Assembly (NCBI GenBank): GCA_950106755.1
Contig: OX467086.1
Location: 16,324,001-16,388,000, forward strand
Length of the DNA stretch: 64,000 nt
Direction of reading: 5' to 3'
Origin: Climacium dendroides
Lineage: Eukaryota; Streptophyta; Bryopsida; Hypnales; Climaciaceae
Both the position numbers and the translations under genes were made by a program. The notes beneath the pieces were generated by a model. It was not told the DNA's origin. It searched no databases and saw only the letters and a list, made by a program, of their open reading frames with translations. Positions 38,301-51,100 of the stretch are shown piece after piece. Each line of letters starts with the position of its first letter. The first letter of the stretch is position 1.

Positions 38301-38555
38301 ATCGAATAATCTAATTAGCGTAAGATTCAACTAATCTGGAAGAACCCATTCTAAAGTAATCTCAACAAATTCAGCGGCAAAGGTCTACCTTCACAAACTT
38401 CTGCCATAGCTAATTGTCCACACTACTTGGCAGAATCTCAAAGCTCTCCATACACAACCATTCACATTGGTAGTGGCAATCATTTCGTGCAACCATAACC
38501 ACAGAAACTGGAGAATCTGTGCATTAAATCAGAGCTACTGATGGATTGAGAACAT
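32348..38555. other. AT-rich spacer downstream of transaldolase
   Basis: The first several hundred bases are probably transaldolase 3' UTR and flank. Frames at 32729-33328 have no domain. A mariner/Stowaway-like MITE occupies 33824-34404. Bases near 35960-36130 resemble 1-150. The frame at 36947-37246 has no recognisable domain. About 37250-38550 is less AT-rich and flanks the phytocyanin 3' end. No gene is called. Confidence 0.5.
33824..34404. mobile_element. Stowaway/mariner-like MITE
   Basis: 581 bp. The left end TACTCCCTCCATCCCAAAAT followed by GATCTTCTTGTTGG matches the reverse complement of the right end (CCAATAAGAAAATCATTTTG, then GAACAAACTTAAGGTAGTA) with some mismatches. CTCCCTCC at the edge with TA outside is the classical Stowaway pattern. 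A second copy of the end motif, CCCAAAATGATCTTTCTGTT, lies in tandem about 45 bases inside the left end. Confidence 0.7.
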
Positions 38556-39229
38556 CTACCACCAGAACAAGGCAAGAGCAAACAAGAGCGAGGAAGCACA
38601 TGAGAAAATTGCAACGGGAGCTCCAGCTGCAAAATTTGTATCGGGACCAGCAGGTGGTGGAATAATCAAGAGTGGCGGAGCAACTGGCGCCGCAACAGGC
38701 GCTCCGTGGACCGTGATGGCCACTTTCATGCCTTGCGAGCAATGCATTGGAGCTCCGCACACGTAATAAAATGTCCCCGCCTCACCGATGAAAACGACGT
38801 CGCTCCCGCTGTACCACTCCTTGAAGATTGAAGTCAAATTGCACGAGGCAAAGTCGGATTCTGATGCCAATTGCAGCACGCTGTGGGTGGTGTTGTCGTA
38901 CTCAAACACTGTGCAGAACAAAACTCAATCGCTTAGGACACAAGCTTTCTAAAGGTTCATGATCTCGTCAAAATTGGAACAAAGTTGAGCTAGAAGGAGC
39001 GTGTCTTACGTAGTGTGTCGCCCGTTTTGAATGTCTTGTTGTCATTGGCCCAGTCGTTGAAGTACGTGAGTGCGTCGTTAGAGTGAAGGAAGCTCCACTT
39101 TTGCACATCGCCACCGACAAGCCATTGCTCGGCGTGAGTCAAGTCCATGAATGATGATAGTGCAAGTGCTAGCACCGCAACATGAAATAGTCTACTACTG
39201 CTTCCTGCTTGCATCAGTAATGACGCCAT
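38556..39229 (-). CDS. Phytocyanin (uclacyanin-like blue copper protein)
   Basis: Two exons, 39229-39010 and 38908-38556, with a 101-bp intron splitting a leucine codon, give 190 residues. The order is a signal peptide (about residues 1-32, hydrophobic core VAVLALALSSF), one plastocyanin-like domain (about 34-145), a short Pro/Ala linker, and a hydrophobic C-terminus ending FALALFWW that could be a GPI-anchor signal. The type-1 copper ligands are visible: His82, Cys124, His129 and Met134; Cys96 and Cys130 are placed for the family disulfide. Methionine as axial ligand fits uclacyanins and plantacyanins, not stellacyanins, which use Gln. The protein is probably an extracellular electron-transfer or cell-wall protein. 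The ATG at 39229 is the first in frame. The intron position after GDTL is usual for phytocyanin genes. Confidence 0.94.
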
Positions 39230-40247
39230 AGCCAGTTGCAAAACTAAACTACCGAATGGATGTGCACACTGAGATTCAATGGACCAAGGCTAGGAAGGAG
39301 ATATTAAATTGAACTGGCTACGCTACAAGAGAAGATCACTATCGAGAGGATACAGTGCTAGTGATTGGGATTCACAAAAGTTTGATGTCTGAAGATTGCA
39401 ATATCCTGGAAAGCTCACACATAGAACTTGCAAGTGAAGAGAAACGTGCCATGCTACAAATTGTTACAGGGTAATTGCTGTATGTGTCTGTTTGAATGGA
39501 CGACGTTTACTCAAAAGTGTGAACCTCCTCGTCAGGGAATTTGGGGATGGTAAGATGTAAAGGTTCACGGGCGTTGCGCACACGACAATGCAGTCTTCCT
39601 AATTTCATCAGTGGTACCCTAATATTTTGTGAACTCGATGTCTTCCCCACCACCATCATTTGCTCTTTACAGTACGCCACTATCACTTCTTGCGCTTTTG
39701 AGCTTTGAGGGTGTTGCAAGTCATTTGGTATTGTCGTATTGACATTGATGTCTTTTCTGTCAGCTGGTCAAACTGACTCGCATTCTCATTCCTCGCATCG
39801 CCACCTATCTCCAAAGCGAAGCGCACCACGCCAATCGAAATTAAACGCAAGCTGCAGAGCTCATTGAGGTTCTCTGTACGTACTGATGAATAATCTTTTT
39901 CATACTGTTTGACCTTCAAATGAATCTGTCTGACTTTGATCGTGAGGTCCACCCGTGGACGTGGAGTCAGCGCCTCACAATTGTAAATTGAATGGCTTCT
40001 TGCAATCGGTACCATCGATTGTAGAGTTTCTGTCTTGCACTAAATTGGTACCACAAGATCCACAGTTGACTTCAAACCATTGACATATTCGCTCTTAATA
40101 TTCAGATTCTCTCCCGCCGATTGAATCTTCAGTAACGTCAATCTCAGTGAATTTGCTTCTGCAAGAAACGTTCTCAAGGATTGTTGGGAATAGCTAGAAC
40201 TCAGAGCTCCCTCGTTCTGCAGAGCTCTAAGACACGAACTCTTAGAA
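39230..40247. promoter_or_regulatory. Shared upstream region of phytocyanin and peroxidase
   Basis: Divergent spacer of about 1 kb between two secreted redox proteins. The minus-strand frame 39683-40015 has no domain and looks like chance. I see no decisive TATA box for the peroxidase. Confidence 0.4.
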
Positions 40248-42639
40248 ATGAAGACGACGTTGCTGCTCATCGTTTTAGCGTATGCCTTGTTAGCCTTGTC
40301 GACGTCTTTCGAAGTCGACGCATCTGCTGATGGCTGCCCTTTTAGCAGCAGCAACCGGCGCAATCTGCTTCAAGCGGAAGCTCCAAGTGCAGATCCAGTT
40401 CAAGCTCCAGTTCGGGCACCAGTTCCATCACCATCGCCTGTATCTTCCCGGCCCACGGGACCCGACGTCTACGGAGAACAGCCCTTGAACTATGACTTCT
40501 ACACCAAAACGTGCCCCACGTTTCAGCAAGTAGCGAAGAAACACGTCTCTCAAGCCATCGAGGAAGACTCCCTCGCATCAGCCAAGCTGCTCCGACTCTT
40601 CTTTCATGATTGCTTTGTGTTTGGCTGCGATGCGTCTCTGTTGCTGAAGTCCACCATCTTGAATCTTGCGGAACAGGACCATGCGGATAATTTTACACTG
40701 GACAAGTACGCCGTCATCGACGCCATCAAGGACGAGCTCGAAACGGCATGCCCGGGGGTGGTCTCTTGTGCCGATATTCTGGCCGCAGCCGCCGCCGAAG
40801 CGGTTGAGCAGGTATACGACTTGCTTTGTATTCATTTTCAGATTCAATTTCAGTGTACAATTGATCACAAGAATTTCTACCGATTAGTGAAATTTTCCCG
40901 AATTGGATTGTTGCTGGCTTCGTCTTGCAGCTTGAATGAGCTTTGGTAGTTCTCATACCAATCACTTACATAGTCAAATTCTCAAAATTGGTACCAAAGT
41001 TCTGACATTCACGGTTGATTTAACGTTTCTGTCCAGTCGCTACATCCAGACACTACAATTTTTCACTATCTGAGGTGCCCTGAGTGTCGATTTGCTTCTG
41101 GTTCTATATGGTATCAATAGCGACAGCAGTTTTTCGAGCAGTGCACAAGCTCTAAGACATCGGACTGGTTTTGGTGGGAGTTTCGTATGGCCTGTCTGAA
41201 AAACTGCCGATTTCCTGAATTTCAGTCAATTCAATAAATTACGAACTCTTGTAACATAGTAATCACTACGTGGGATCCTCCAAAAACTGGTAAATGCTGT
41301 GATTCGAATCTTGATGCTCATCTTGAATCTTTATCAGCGTCCAAGGGCTGAAACTCACCATTGACTTGTGCTTGCGCATGTGTATTGTTTCGGTGATCGC
41401 AGTCCGGCGGCCCCCGCATCGACTTAGGCTATGGCCGCCGAGACGGCCTGGATTCCTTCGCAGCGGCAGCGAAGACAAACTTACCAGGAAGCACGCTCCT
41501 CGTCGGCGGCCTGCTCGCGAATTTCGAGAACGTGGGACTGAACCTCACCGACGTCGTGGTGCTCTCCGGCGGTCACACCATCGGCCAAGCGCGCTGCTCA
41601 CAATTCGCAGACCGATTCGACCCCGGCACCACCCAGCCATTCCTGGACGTCTCCTTCGGGGAGGCTCTCTACAGCTACTGCGTGAGCGGGAACAGCGCGG
41701 GAATTGATCGGAAAATGACGATGGACGCCACCACCACTACCACCTTCGACAATGGATACTTCCGGAACGTGCTGCTCGGCCGCGGCATCCTCACTTCTGA
41801 TGACGTTTTACGCACCGACCCCAGAACTCACGACCTCGTCGTGCTCTTCGCGCAAGATCAGGTCCAAATTTCAACTCAAACCTCTGGTTTCTCACTCCCA
41901 AAATTGGGATCCACATACACATGTGTGGTAGTTTCTTGGTTTAGGGTTGCCCAGGAGAAAATCCAGAATGGAAATTGGATCAATGTCCTGTTGTGTCTAT
42001 GGAAATCCCGAACTCAGGGATCGCCATAGCCAACATAATCTGCTCCAAGGCTCTACCCCACGGGAGAAATCCGGACTGAAAAATTGGACAAAAGTCCTTT
42101 GTGTCCAAATTCCTTTCCGAGTGTATCCCATCACTGGTCATTTGACTATGGAATTCTTCAAATGTTACATAGATGGACATTTTGGATTACTCCTGTAGTT
42201 GCAATTTAGAACTCCAAGATGTTTCTAACCGCTTAACAAATTTTTGGTCTATTTCTGCTGTATCTCTACCATTTTCAGAAGTGCGCGTGATTGCAATTTA
42301 GAACTCGAAGATGTGTTTTACAGTTTTCACATCTTTTTAGGTCTATTTTTGCTGTCTTTCAACCATATACAAATGTGCACACTCACGTGGTGTAAATTGG
42401 TTGTATCCCGCATTTCTTCGTGAGCTCAGGGCGCGTTCTTTACTGCGTTTGCGGAGTCGATGGCGAAGATGGGGCGTATCAGCGTGCTCACAGGCACCAT
42501 GGGACAGATCCGCAAGCACTGTTGGGTGCGCAACGGCATCGACCCAGCGGTGGCGTCGCAGTGTGATCGTGATTTCGGTCCCCTGAGCACGCATTTCTGC
42601 AAACCGGCCAGCGCCACGCCGGCTTGCTCTGCTACTTGA
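40248..42639 (+). CDS. Class III secretory peroxidase with extended termini
   Basis: Three exons, 40248-40811, 41403-41861 and 42430-42639, all phase 0, give 410 residues. The order is a signal peptide (about 1-26); a Pro/Ala/Ser-rich linker (about 43-70) with repeated AP-V-P units; and the haem peroxidase fold starting NYDFYTKTCP. The distal site is RLFFHDCF with Arg116 and His120. VVSCADILA follows, then the proximal haem ligand in VVLSGGHTIG (His246), then FDNGYF and the terminal region IRKHCWVRNG. Class III peroxidases use hydrogen peroxide to oxidise phenolics or shape the wall. Usual length is 320-350, so the linker and a 30-residue C-terminal tail (with Cys in CDRDF, HFCKPA and PACSAT) are extra. 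The second and third exons are markedly GC-rich against AT-rich introns. Confidence 0.94.
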
Positions 42640-44888
42640 TTAGTGTACTTAGTTCTGTAATTTGTGATTTCATTGAGATTAGTTTAGTAGCTAGGATTAA
42701 TTGTATGGGGTGGTTGCAGACTGGTGTGCACATGGGTTGGGAGTTTTGAACCCGTCGTGTGTAACATGAGAATTTTTGCCACTGGTTGTTTATATTCTGT
42801 TTCTGTCTGTGTTTGCTGAAACAATTCTTCAGATTTGATCAGTAATACCTCATTCAAGCACTCTGTTATGAATGCAATTGATCAGTGTTTGCCATCTTTC
42901 TGGGTTTAGTCTCCAGGTGTTCAAAGTGAGAACCTTGGTGCCCATAACGAATCATTCTTATCATCCATTCAAGTAGGCATTGTTGCAGAGATTCTTAGTG
43001 TGCGCCAGTTCTATCAATTATCAGTTCTATCAGTTCAACCTGCTCTTGTGGAAGCATATCACTGGAGAATTGAATTCGTCAGCTGGAGATTTCAAGCATA
43101 CCTGCGAAAACAATGCCCCTTAATTTGGCACTTCAAATACCACGGAAGAATACCATGAGGTAGGATCCTTACTAACATTGAGACATTTCCATAAACTACG
43201 CAAAAATCTACAAGCATCAGTGCGTGGTTTCAAACTAAGACTTGTTTGTAACAGGAATCCTACGCTGTGTCCAGCGGCTTACGTCAGCCCTGAAACATTA
43301 CCCTTGACTTTTTCACTGTATGTGAAGAGTGGATCCATTGAAAGATTTTACAAAACGCAAGATGTAACTACTCTGTACTAGCAGGTTGCCAAAAGCAGAA
43401 CATCAAATGAATGTAAGCTTCAGAGCCGATGCACTTTGTCATAATTTGCATGTGAAAGAAGCTGAAAAAACTCACACTAACCTTTTGAACGAAGAAGACA
43501 CTTACAGAATTAGAGAGGAATTACAAGAATCGTTGCCAATAGTTTGGGTGTTGATGAAAAACGAGTTCAAAACTGTTTTGATCTTAGTGGTTGAGTGCAC
43601 GTCTAGATTTTTCAGAATTTTGTAGCACCAAATGTAATATGAAGTATGGATCTCGAGTCATGAGACAAGATTTTAGGCCTTCATATTGAGAAAGCTATCG
43701 GATTTGGGAAATTCTTAAACTGGCAATGTTACAAATTGATTAAAATTCTCCACCTTGGTCTCTTCATGATCTAACCCCAAAACATCAGATTAACAGTTTA
43801 GGGTTCAACTTTCATTCTACTTGAATCAGAAAATACACGATAGTGAGGACCCCAAATCTTGAACCACAAATTCACGCTGCCTCATAGCGTCCACATTCAC
43901 ACTTCATGAGAGAAAATCTGGACTCTACAGAAAGCTGCTAAGAAGTATTGAATAGGACCTCTACATTACATTTATTTTGTCGTTTCTTAAACTATTCCCC
44001 TATTTCTGCTCATGGATGGCAGGTGGTGTGATAAGTGCATTTGGACAGGGGAATGCAATACAATTGAGCAATTTCATTAGAATACTCCCGAAGTGCCCTC
44101 TTCTGACAATTGTGAAATAAGAAACAAACATATACTCCTTGTCAGTCCCAATATTCACACACGATGACTCTTGTTTTCTGTCAGATCTTCTATACTTTTT
44201 GTAGGTCAGTAGGGGCTCTGGAATTAGACTGGCTTGTCAACCCTGAGAGGCCTTATGGAGAGTCCAGATTTTCTCTAATGATTCCCAGTCTAAATATCCC
44301 TTACTGCACCATCTGCCATCCCCATAACATAAATTTCTTGTACGCCAAGATTGCTAACCGGAACGCTGCGTTAACTCTTGCAAGTTTTTTATCTAAAGAG
44401 ATGGTCCCTTAATAAGTAGACCAAAAGAGAGCCTTCCAAAACCTCTCCTGCCAAAAATCCCCGGACATTGTTTTGTGGTGTATCAAAAGAAATCAGGGGT
44501 CTTGGTAACACACTCGACATTACTGGAGAATAAGTCCAGTACTTGCTCAAGCTCTTAATGGAGACAAAACCCAGACAGAAAATATCAGGATATAGCATTC
44601 AGGTTCAGAAATTTGAACAACTTACATCAGAGACTTGCAAGAACATTTAATCAGATCGACACTCCGATCCTATTATGACGCTGAACCTAAGCAACCAGCA
44701 TGCATATTCCTCCTCAAAACTGTGCAGGTGTGTACATGGGGATGAAAAAACATTTGCTTCAATGGTACAAACTATCTACATCAAAATTAACCAACAAGCA
44801 AAAGAAGAGTCTTCTTGCGGTAATTCAAGAGCGAGTCAGAGATGTTCAACTTCGCTACAATGACCCGGGTTCAGTTCAACACAGCCAC
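42640..44888. other. Spacer between peroxidase and B3 gene 3' ends
   Basis: Convergent 3' flanks. Frames at 43178-43625, 44164-44412 and 44675-44933 show no domain or splice partner. I see nothing else. Confidence 0.5.
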
Positions 44889-46331
44889 CTAGTCCACTTT
44901 TCTAACCAAGAAGTAGGAGTCAGACATAAGTGAAAACTCTAGCTCATGCCCTTTCTCTAAGCCATTCTCCTTCACAAATTTGCTCCATCCAGTAACATGG
45001 AGGTCTATCCTCACTCTAGTTCCTGGCCTCCGCCGACAAGTTATGACATGAGATGGAGAGTGTTCGTGTATTCCTTGGAGTTTGACAGGAGTCTGAATCG
45101 TCTTGTCATGGGTCCTCACAAAGGGCTCTGGAAATTCCTGCATTCCTCAAGAGAAGACAGATTCAAATCAATTGGGAAAGCTCGAAATAGATGGAAAATT
45201 GAAAGGAAGCATTGTAACTAAATGAAAAAAAGAAGAAGAAAACTTCAATGATAATTACATGAATACCTTTCCGTCTTACGATTTTCCAGAGTCTCATAGT
45301 ACGGCATCTAGGAATAGAGAATTTGAGTTTAAAACCGGTAGTAACCGAACTTACAAATTGTCCAGAATTAGTCCTAGGATCGCGGTCAGACCGTCCAATG
45401 TTGCAGCCCGTCAATCGTTTGCGGAAGCTAGGAAACCGGCCGTAAATTTGCCAGTGATGTAATGCTGTGGCCCTCCCCTCGCTCGTATCGCTGGTGTGCA
45501 CCTTCTTGTGCACGCGGTGGTAGTCGAAGTGACTGGCAAACTGTGATGGTGTGGCTCTACCCTCCCTCGTATCGCTGGTGTGCACATTCTTGAGCACGCG
45601 GTGGTAGTCGAAGTGACTGGCAAACTGTGATGACTTTGTGACCTTGCCCTTCCTGAAATCTCTCTTGAATTCGTTCTTGCGCTCATTCTGATGGTGCAAG
45701 GGGGAGGGGAAACTAGAATGGCTGTTGTTTTCTTCATCACAAGACGTACTATCACCCTCGTCTGCATAAAAAGCACCCTCCTGAGACCCACGAAACATGT
45801 AAACTTCAAACTCTGACCTTGCATCCTCCCGGAGAACAAAGATCAACGAATCGCCCTCCCTGAGTCGATTGTCAGTCACGAAAGCATAAAAACCATCACA
45901 AAATAGTACTTTTCCTGCTTCAGTGACGCTGAGTCGCACAGTCCAAGGCCTTCCGGATCCTCCACAAGATGAATGAGTCCGAAGAATGACCCATTCTTCA
46001 ATCTTTTCAGCGTTCTCGCGCACAAACTGTTCTGGCAGTGACTACAAGAAACAAAACACGAGCAACAAGAACTTCATTAGAACCATCGGATTGTCAATGG
46101 AAAGTGTCAAGGTTTCAACTGACAAGAAAAGTGCAGCCGGCAGGCATTTAACTTCCATTAACGTACCAGCATAGCTATTTTTGCAGTCTCGCGACACCGG
46201 ATTGCTGTCTTTGAGAGTGTCTTCATGAAGTAGATGCATCCCGAGCGCTCCAACTGTGGCAGAACATTTTCCATGTTGGGTACCTCGTGTCGCTTTAGTG
46301 GCCTCAGAAATGGTTCCGTTCCTCGCTTCAT
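44889..46331 (-). CDS. Two-domain B3 protein, REM-like
   Basis: Three exons, 46331-46167, 46041-45267 and 45145-44889, with GT..AG introns and consistent phases, give 398 residues. The first B3 domain spans about residues 33-132: GCIYFMKTLSKTAIRC, LSLPEQFVREN, RPWTVRLSV, then FYAFVTDNRLREGDSLIFVL. The second spans about 290-398: FKLKFSIPRCRT, FPEPFVRTHDKT, GTRVRIDLHVTGWSKFVKEN, then LEKGHELEF. B3 domains bind DNA, and paired B3 domains are typical of the REM family. No specific target can be inferred. The linker is basic and serine-rich with a tandem 28-residue duplication (SQFASHFDYHRV...VHTSDT). The short acidic run after the first domain (DEGDSTSCDEE) could be an activation or interaction patch. 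The second domain is split by the last intron. Confidence 0.88.
45484..45650 (-). repeat. Tandem 84-bp duplication in the B3 linker
   Basis: Two adjacent units of 84 bp, in frame, give two 28-residue copies of SQFASHFDYHRV-(L/H)K-(N/K)-VHTSDT-(R/S)-EGRAT. The DNA is nearly identical between units, so the duplication is recent. Confidence 0.85.
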
Positions 46332-46838
46332 GATGGAGAAGTCGACTGCCTAGCTCTGAAACTCACGCGCCGAAATAGCGAAAGTCTGTGATGCAACATG
46401 CATGGGCTTTAGCAAGCACTCTGCTCTCGACCTGTTTGCACTCGATCTCCCGAATTAGAACAGCACAATCCGTGAGCGAACGCTTTCCTTCGCATACTTC
46501 TACGTCCAAGCAACTCGATCAACCTGAGGCTAGGTACGTAGCTAGTACGTGGATTAACATGCATGGGGGAGTGAGAGCGAAACTTGAGGTACGTAGCACG
46601 CGGATTATCATGAAGGACTTCGCTCTCAGTTTGTGTGGAGAGTGATATTAGTGAAGGACGATATCGATGTTGTCTAGAGCTCCAAGCACTAGAGGTGTTG
46701 GCATGCCCCAGACGTCCATTTCCGCCAGGGACGACCGACCGTATGTGCTATTACTCCGCCTTGTGCAAAACTCGCTTTGTACTTGAATCAATAGTTTACT
46801 TCACAGGGAGAACGGCAGGGCGTCACCCCGGGGTATTA

Positions 46839-47110
46839 AGGTGGGTACACATAAAACCGCCACTTTTTGCTACTGAGCCTATTTACCATTATTAGAGTGG
46901 TCAAATTTTCATATGTTCTTGTTGGCAAGTGAAAGGAGGTTTCAACGCACCAAAGAACATGGCATTTGGGTATTGTATGCAAAAGTTATTAAGGTTCAAA
47001 GTTTGTTTCTGAAAGCGCTCTATACAAATAGGTACATAACTGAAATTCGAAATCTACAAACCCTGTAGATGGCGCTTCAAGGTCAAGTGCCATTTGGGGG
47101 GTGCCTACCT
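46839..47110. mobile_element. AGGTAGGT mariner-like MITE, copy 1
   Basis: 272 bp with ends AGGTGGGTACAC and the reverse complement near GGGGGTGCCTACCT, flanked by TA on both sides. It aligns along its length with 53117-53382, sharing TTTTCATATGTT, TTGTTGGCAAGTGAAAGGAG and TATGCAAAAGTTATTAA. Confidence 0.85.
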
Positions 47111-47795
47111 TATATTTGAACATGAACCTTTACCCCCCAAACTTTCACATATGTTTGAGCTAATTTTTGACATCAGTAAGGTAGTTTATATAGTTGTTCA
47201 TAAATACAACACATACTCAGTTGTGCTTAATAAAATTTTGGGCTAAATAGACTGCATGTGATAGGTTGATGACCTTCATTTAATTTTCAAACTAAAACTA
47301 GTATGTAAGTTAAATCATCAAAGCTTAAAGAATTTAGAATAAAAAGACAATGTAGTGTAAATATGTGATTAAATGCCAGGCCTAAACCCATAACTAAGAC
47401 TTTTGTCCCAATTAACTAATAAAGAGGGGGGTATCCTAAGTCTAATTTTCTCTTAATGCATCCCATTATTTTGTATCCTATAGTATTTACAATACACCCA
47501 ATGACATTTTACATATAGTATAGTATAATCAATCAAATTATAATTTTTAAATCCAATGTTTTTTTGGCACCCTACATTTGTTTGCTCCTACTTTTCTACT
47601 TCTACCACTTACTCCATCCCTGAGCTTGAGATTTCATTTATAATCATAAATGATCTATTAATTATGTATTAAGATAAATATCTTCAACTCTATTCAAATT
47701 AGATGCAACAACGGTTCAAATTGCAACCTATACAAATCATTATAATTTGTATTTAGCAACCAAAAAAAACTTTAACCATAGTTGTTTTGAATTCA

Positions 47796-49136
47796 CACTA
47801 TAAGAAAATGTAGTTTTTTTGGATGTCACAAAAAACAAGCATTTGTGTTTTTAAAAACGGGTTTGACATCGACGTTGATGTCCTCCGAAATCCGTCAAAA
47901 AAGAAACGTCCAAAACATGCTAAAATTTTTGTGAACGTCACCAATAACATGACGATTTTTTGTGACGTCAAAAAAATTCAAGGCCTCCAAACTTCTCTAA
48001 GTGTGACATGTGGAGGGGTCCAAAATGCCAACTCAACTTTTGTTTGGGCAGTTTTTGCCACGTGTATTTTTTTTCCCCCAACCCCTTCTTGCCCAGGGCG
48101 GTGACGTGGACCCCTTTCAAATCTGACGTGGCATTTTTTGACGTGGACATGCCACGTCAGATGCCACGTCAGCAATATTGGGTGAGTTGAAATTTTAAAG
48201 TCTTGTTGTTCATGACGTCTCATAAAACGTAGACGTGTCTATTTTGACATCATTGTGAACAACCTTTATGTCATGCAAAGGTCAGTACAAAAAACCCTAA
48301 ACAAGGTCAGTACAAAAAAAACTATTGAAAAAATAAAATAAAATAAACATATAAAAAATTTTAATTCAAAAAAATGTAAAGAAAACTTACCATGTACGAT
48401 CAAAAGGATTTTTGATGGCAAAATGAAGGAAATAAGTCATTAAAATTTATTAAAAATGAAGGTAAAGGGGTCCTATTTATATTCATTCTCTGTCCATGAT
48501 GAGACAAAAGATATGGGATAAATGGAAAATGGGAATTTGAACATTGTCCATTTTGACGTTGTTTTAGACATGTAGATGTTGTTTCAGACATGTGACATGT
48601 TGATTTAGACATCAGATTCAACGAGTCTTGTTTTTTTACACATTTTATATTGAACACAAGTTTTGTTGTACTTATCCCATATGGATTGTTTCTCTTCCTA
48701 TCACCCCACTAGTATAAAAACCAGCTCTTCTCATCCATGGTGCACATCCATCCATGTCCTTTTTTTTTGCAAGGTATGCTGCGTGGCTGCCCTATCCTCA
48801 AATTTTTATATGTGATCAACATTTCAAAACAATTTTTACTAATTTAGCCATAATCAAAATAAGTTTACTTGCTGACGTGGATTTCTCATGTTTTTTGTGA
48901 TGTCAAAAAAAACATATTCTGTTGTGTTTGACGTCATGGAAGACATGTGACGTTGCAAGTGACATTCATTTATTCTCTGAATTTTGTTGCCTTGTTGTCG
49001 TTGACATCAATTGAAATTTCATTACCCAGCACTTGTTATTTAGCAAACGTCGGATGTTTTTGAAAACATGTGACGTTTTTCTGGACGTCACGTGTTTTTG
49101 TCAAAACATCGTCAAAAACGCAGTTTTCTTATAGTT
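47796..49136. mobile_element. Non-autonomous CACTA-type element, 1.34 kb
   Basis: The ends are CACTATAAGAAAA and TTTTCTTATAGTT (one base off the expected TAGTG), flanked by a 3-bp duplication TCA (47793-47795 and 49137-49139). Both subterminal regions are packed with short motifs of the form GACGT/ACGTC/TGTCAC in both orientations, which resembles the subterminal transposase-binding repeats of CACTA elements. No transposase frame is present; the 93- and 85-codon frames inside have no domain. Confidence 0.8.
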
Positions 49137-51100
49137 TCAACATATTAGTTTACAATAAGGGTTGTATATAGTACAATATTGTATAGTATAGTATTATATA
49201 ATATTATATTGTACAATATAGTATTGTTTGGATTGTAAGTGACATTAGTATCATGTTATAAAATATTCAAGTCTTTGAGGCTCAAAAAAGAAACATAGGT
49301 GATTTTGACAATAATAATAAAATTTGTCTTAACACCTAAGTCTATGGGGTGGTTAACTTTGAAATTCATTTACTTCCAAACTATACTTGTTTTTTGCTTC
49401 AAGCTATTTTAGGATTGTAGTGCATAAAAGACACTACAACATTCATATTTGCTCATTTGGATTTTGTCCACTCATTTTCAATATATGGCATACAGAGTGA
49501 AATTGAACAAAATATAGATTTAGCTTATGAAATGACCATAAGAATTTGACATGTACTAGTGGGTCATTGTAAGAACCACCAGTACTATTTATTGTCACCT
49601 ATTGAATCTTGAAGTTCTATTGTCTTATAATTTTTAACTCCTAAGTCCAAAGAACATGAAATTTTTATTAGAGATGATTCAATGTATGTTAATGATGAAT
49701 GTAAATTTATTTTAATTTTTAAAAATCACTTTCTATTTAAAAGAGACTTATATTAATATGTCATAGTTCCACTTTTTGAGGTTTTTACTACATTCCAATT
49801 ACTCAAATTGATGCATATAGAGCTCAAATTTGAATGATGTACTATAAGTACCTTGTACGATGACTAGTGGACGTCGATCTTACTAGTGATCTTCTGCAGT
49901 GTTGACACGCGTAGTTTAGATTACTATGAGTACTATTATGTATTATGAGTACTTTGAAAACTCATGAATTTTATTTTTTACAAAATCACTAAACAAAATA
50001 CTTTAATTTATAGAAAAAAAGGCAACTTAGGAAAAAAAACTAAAAATTGGCCATTTGTATAGGCAAGATGCTACTCACATTCATTCAGATTTTTTGTTTT
50101 TTACATTTGTCATTGTTCAAAAACACACGCACACCAATTATCCCTCTTCACTTACATGTACAACACATAAAAAATAATATTTTTTCATGCCCTTTTCTAG
50201 GCACATGTCCACATAGTGTATGAATATTCAAATGCATTTTCACATTATAATGAAAGCCTATATTTTCAAATGCATTTTAGAATGCCAAGGTTGTGACAAC
50301 TCTTGAACATCCAAACAAACCCAAATTGGGCCTGTTGTATTGATTTGAGCTTGTTAGGAAAAGATGAAGTTGAAATAAGTTGGGAAGACTCAGAATAAAG
50401 GGAATTTCAATTAGATGGTGATATTCCATACACCATTTTCAGACCACACAGTCTAAACCATCTAAATAGGTATAAATTTGAGATTGTATACTCGTGTAGT
50501 CTAAATTGTAAAAGTGCCAAAGTTGTGGAACAACTACCATTTTAACAAAATTCCCTGCAAATGTTGAATTTGAAGTTGAACTTTTAAACACTCTTACTAT
50601 AAACACAGTATTATTTGGCCTATTTGAATGATAAGTGATTTTACAAAATCAAGAAACTTTCACTATTTCTGAAACCTCATTTAATAATAATATTTCTTTT
50701 CTTGAATACGTGTCACATTATTCACATTACTTTCTATTTAAGAAAATACAAGTTGTTGAATTTTACACTTGCATTGCCATGTCAAAGTTGTAATATAAAT
50801 GGGAAAATTGGGTTCGATGAGCAATTTTTGATAATCCAAACTGTATCACTTTCAATTGTATATCAATCAGATCATTTGAAAAAGCAGCGAATGATATCTA
50901 CTTAAACAGGAATATATTCTGAAAGATAAATTGAAGCAAGAATTCTTTGGAATGATATTAGATTCTTCCTTTCTGAGGGGATGAAACCACTAAATTGCAA
51001 TAAAATCTTGGGATAAATTTTTACTCTTGAATAAATAAACAAATCTTCAATGAGCTCACTCCCAAATTCAAACTTCAAATAAAGGAAACTTCATGTAAGG

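Noticed and set aside
39683..40015. Minus-strand 110-codon frame between phytocyanin and peroxidase
   Set aside because: No recognisable motif, signal or splicing; likely chance within a promoter.
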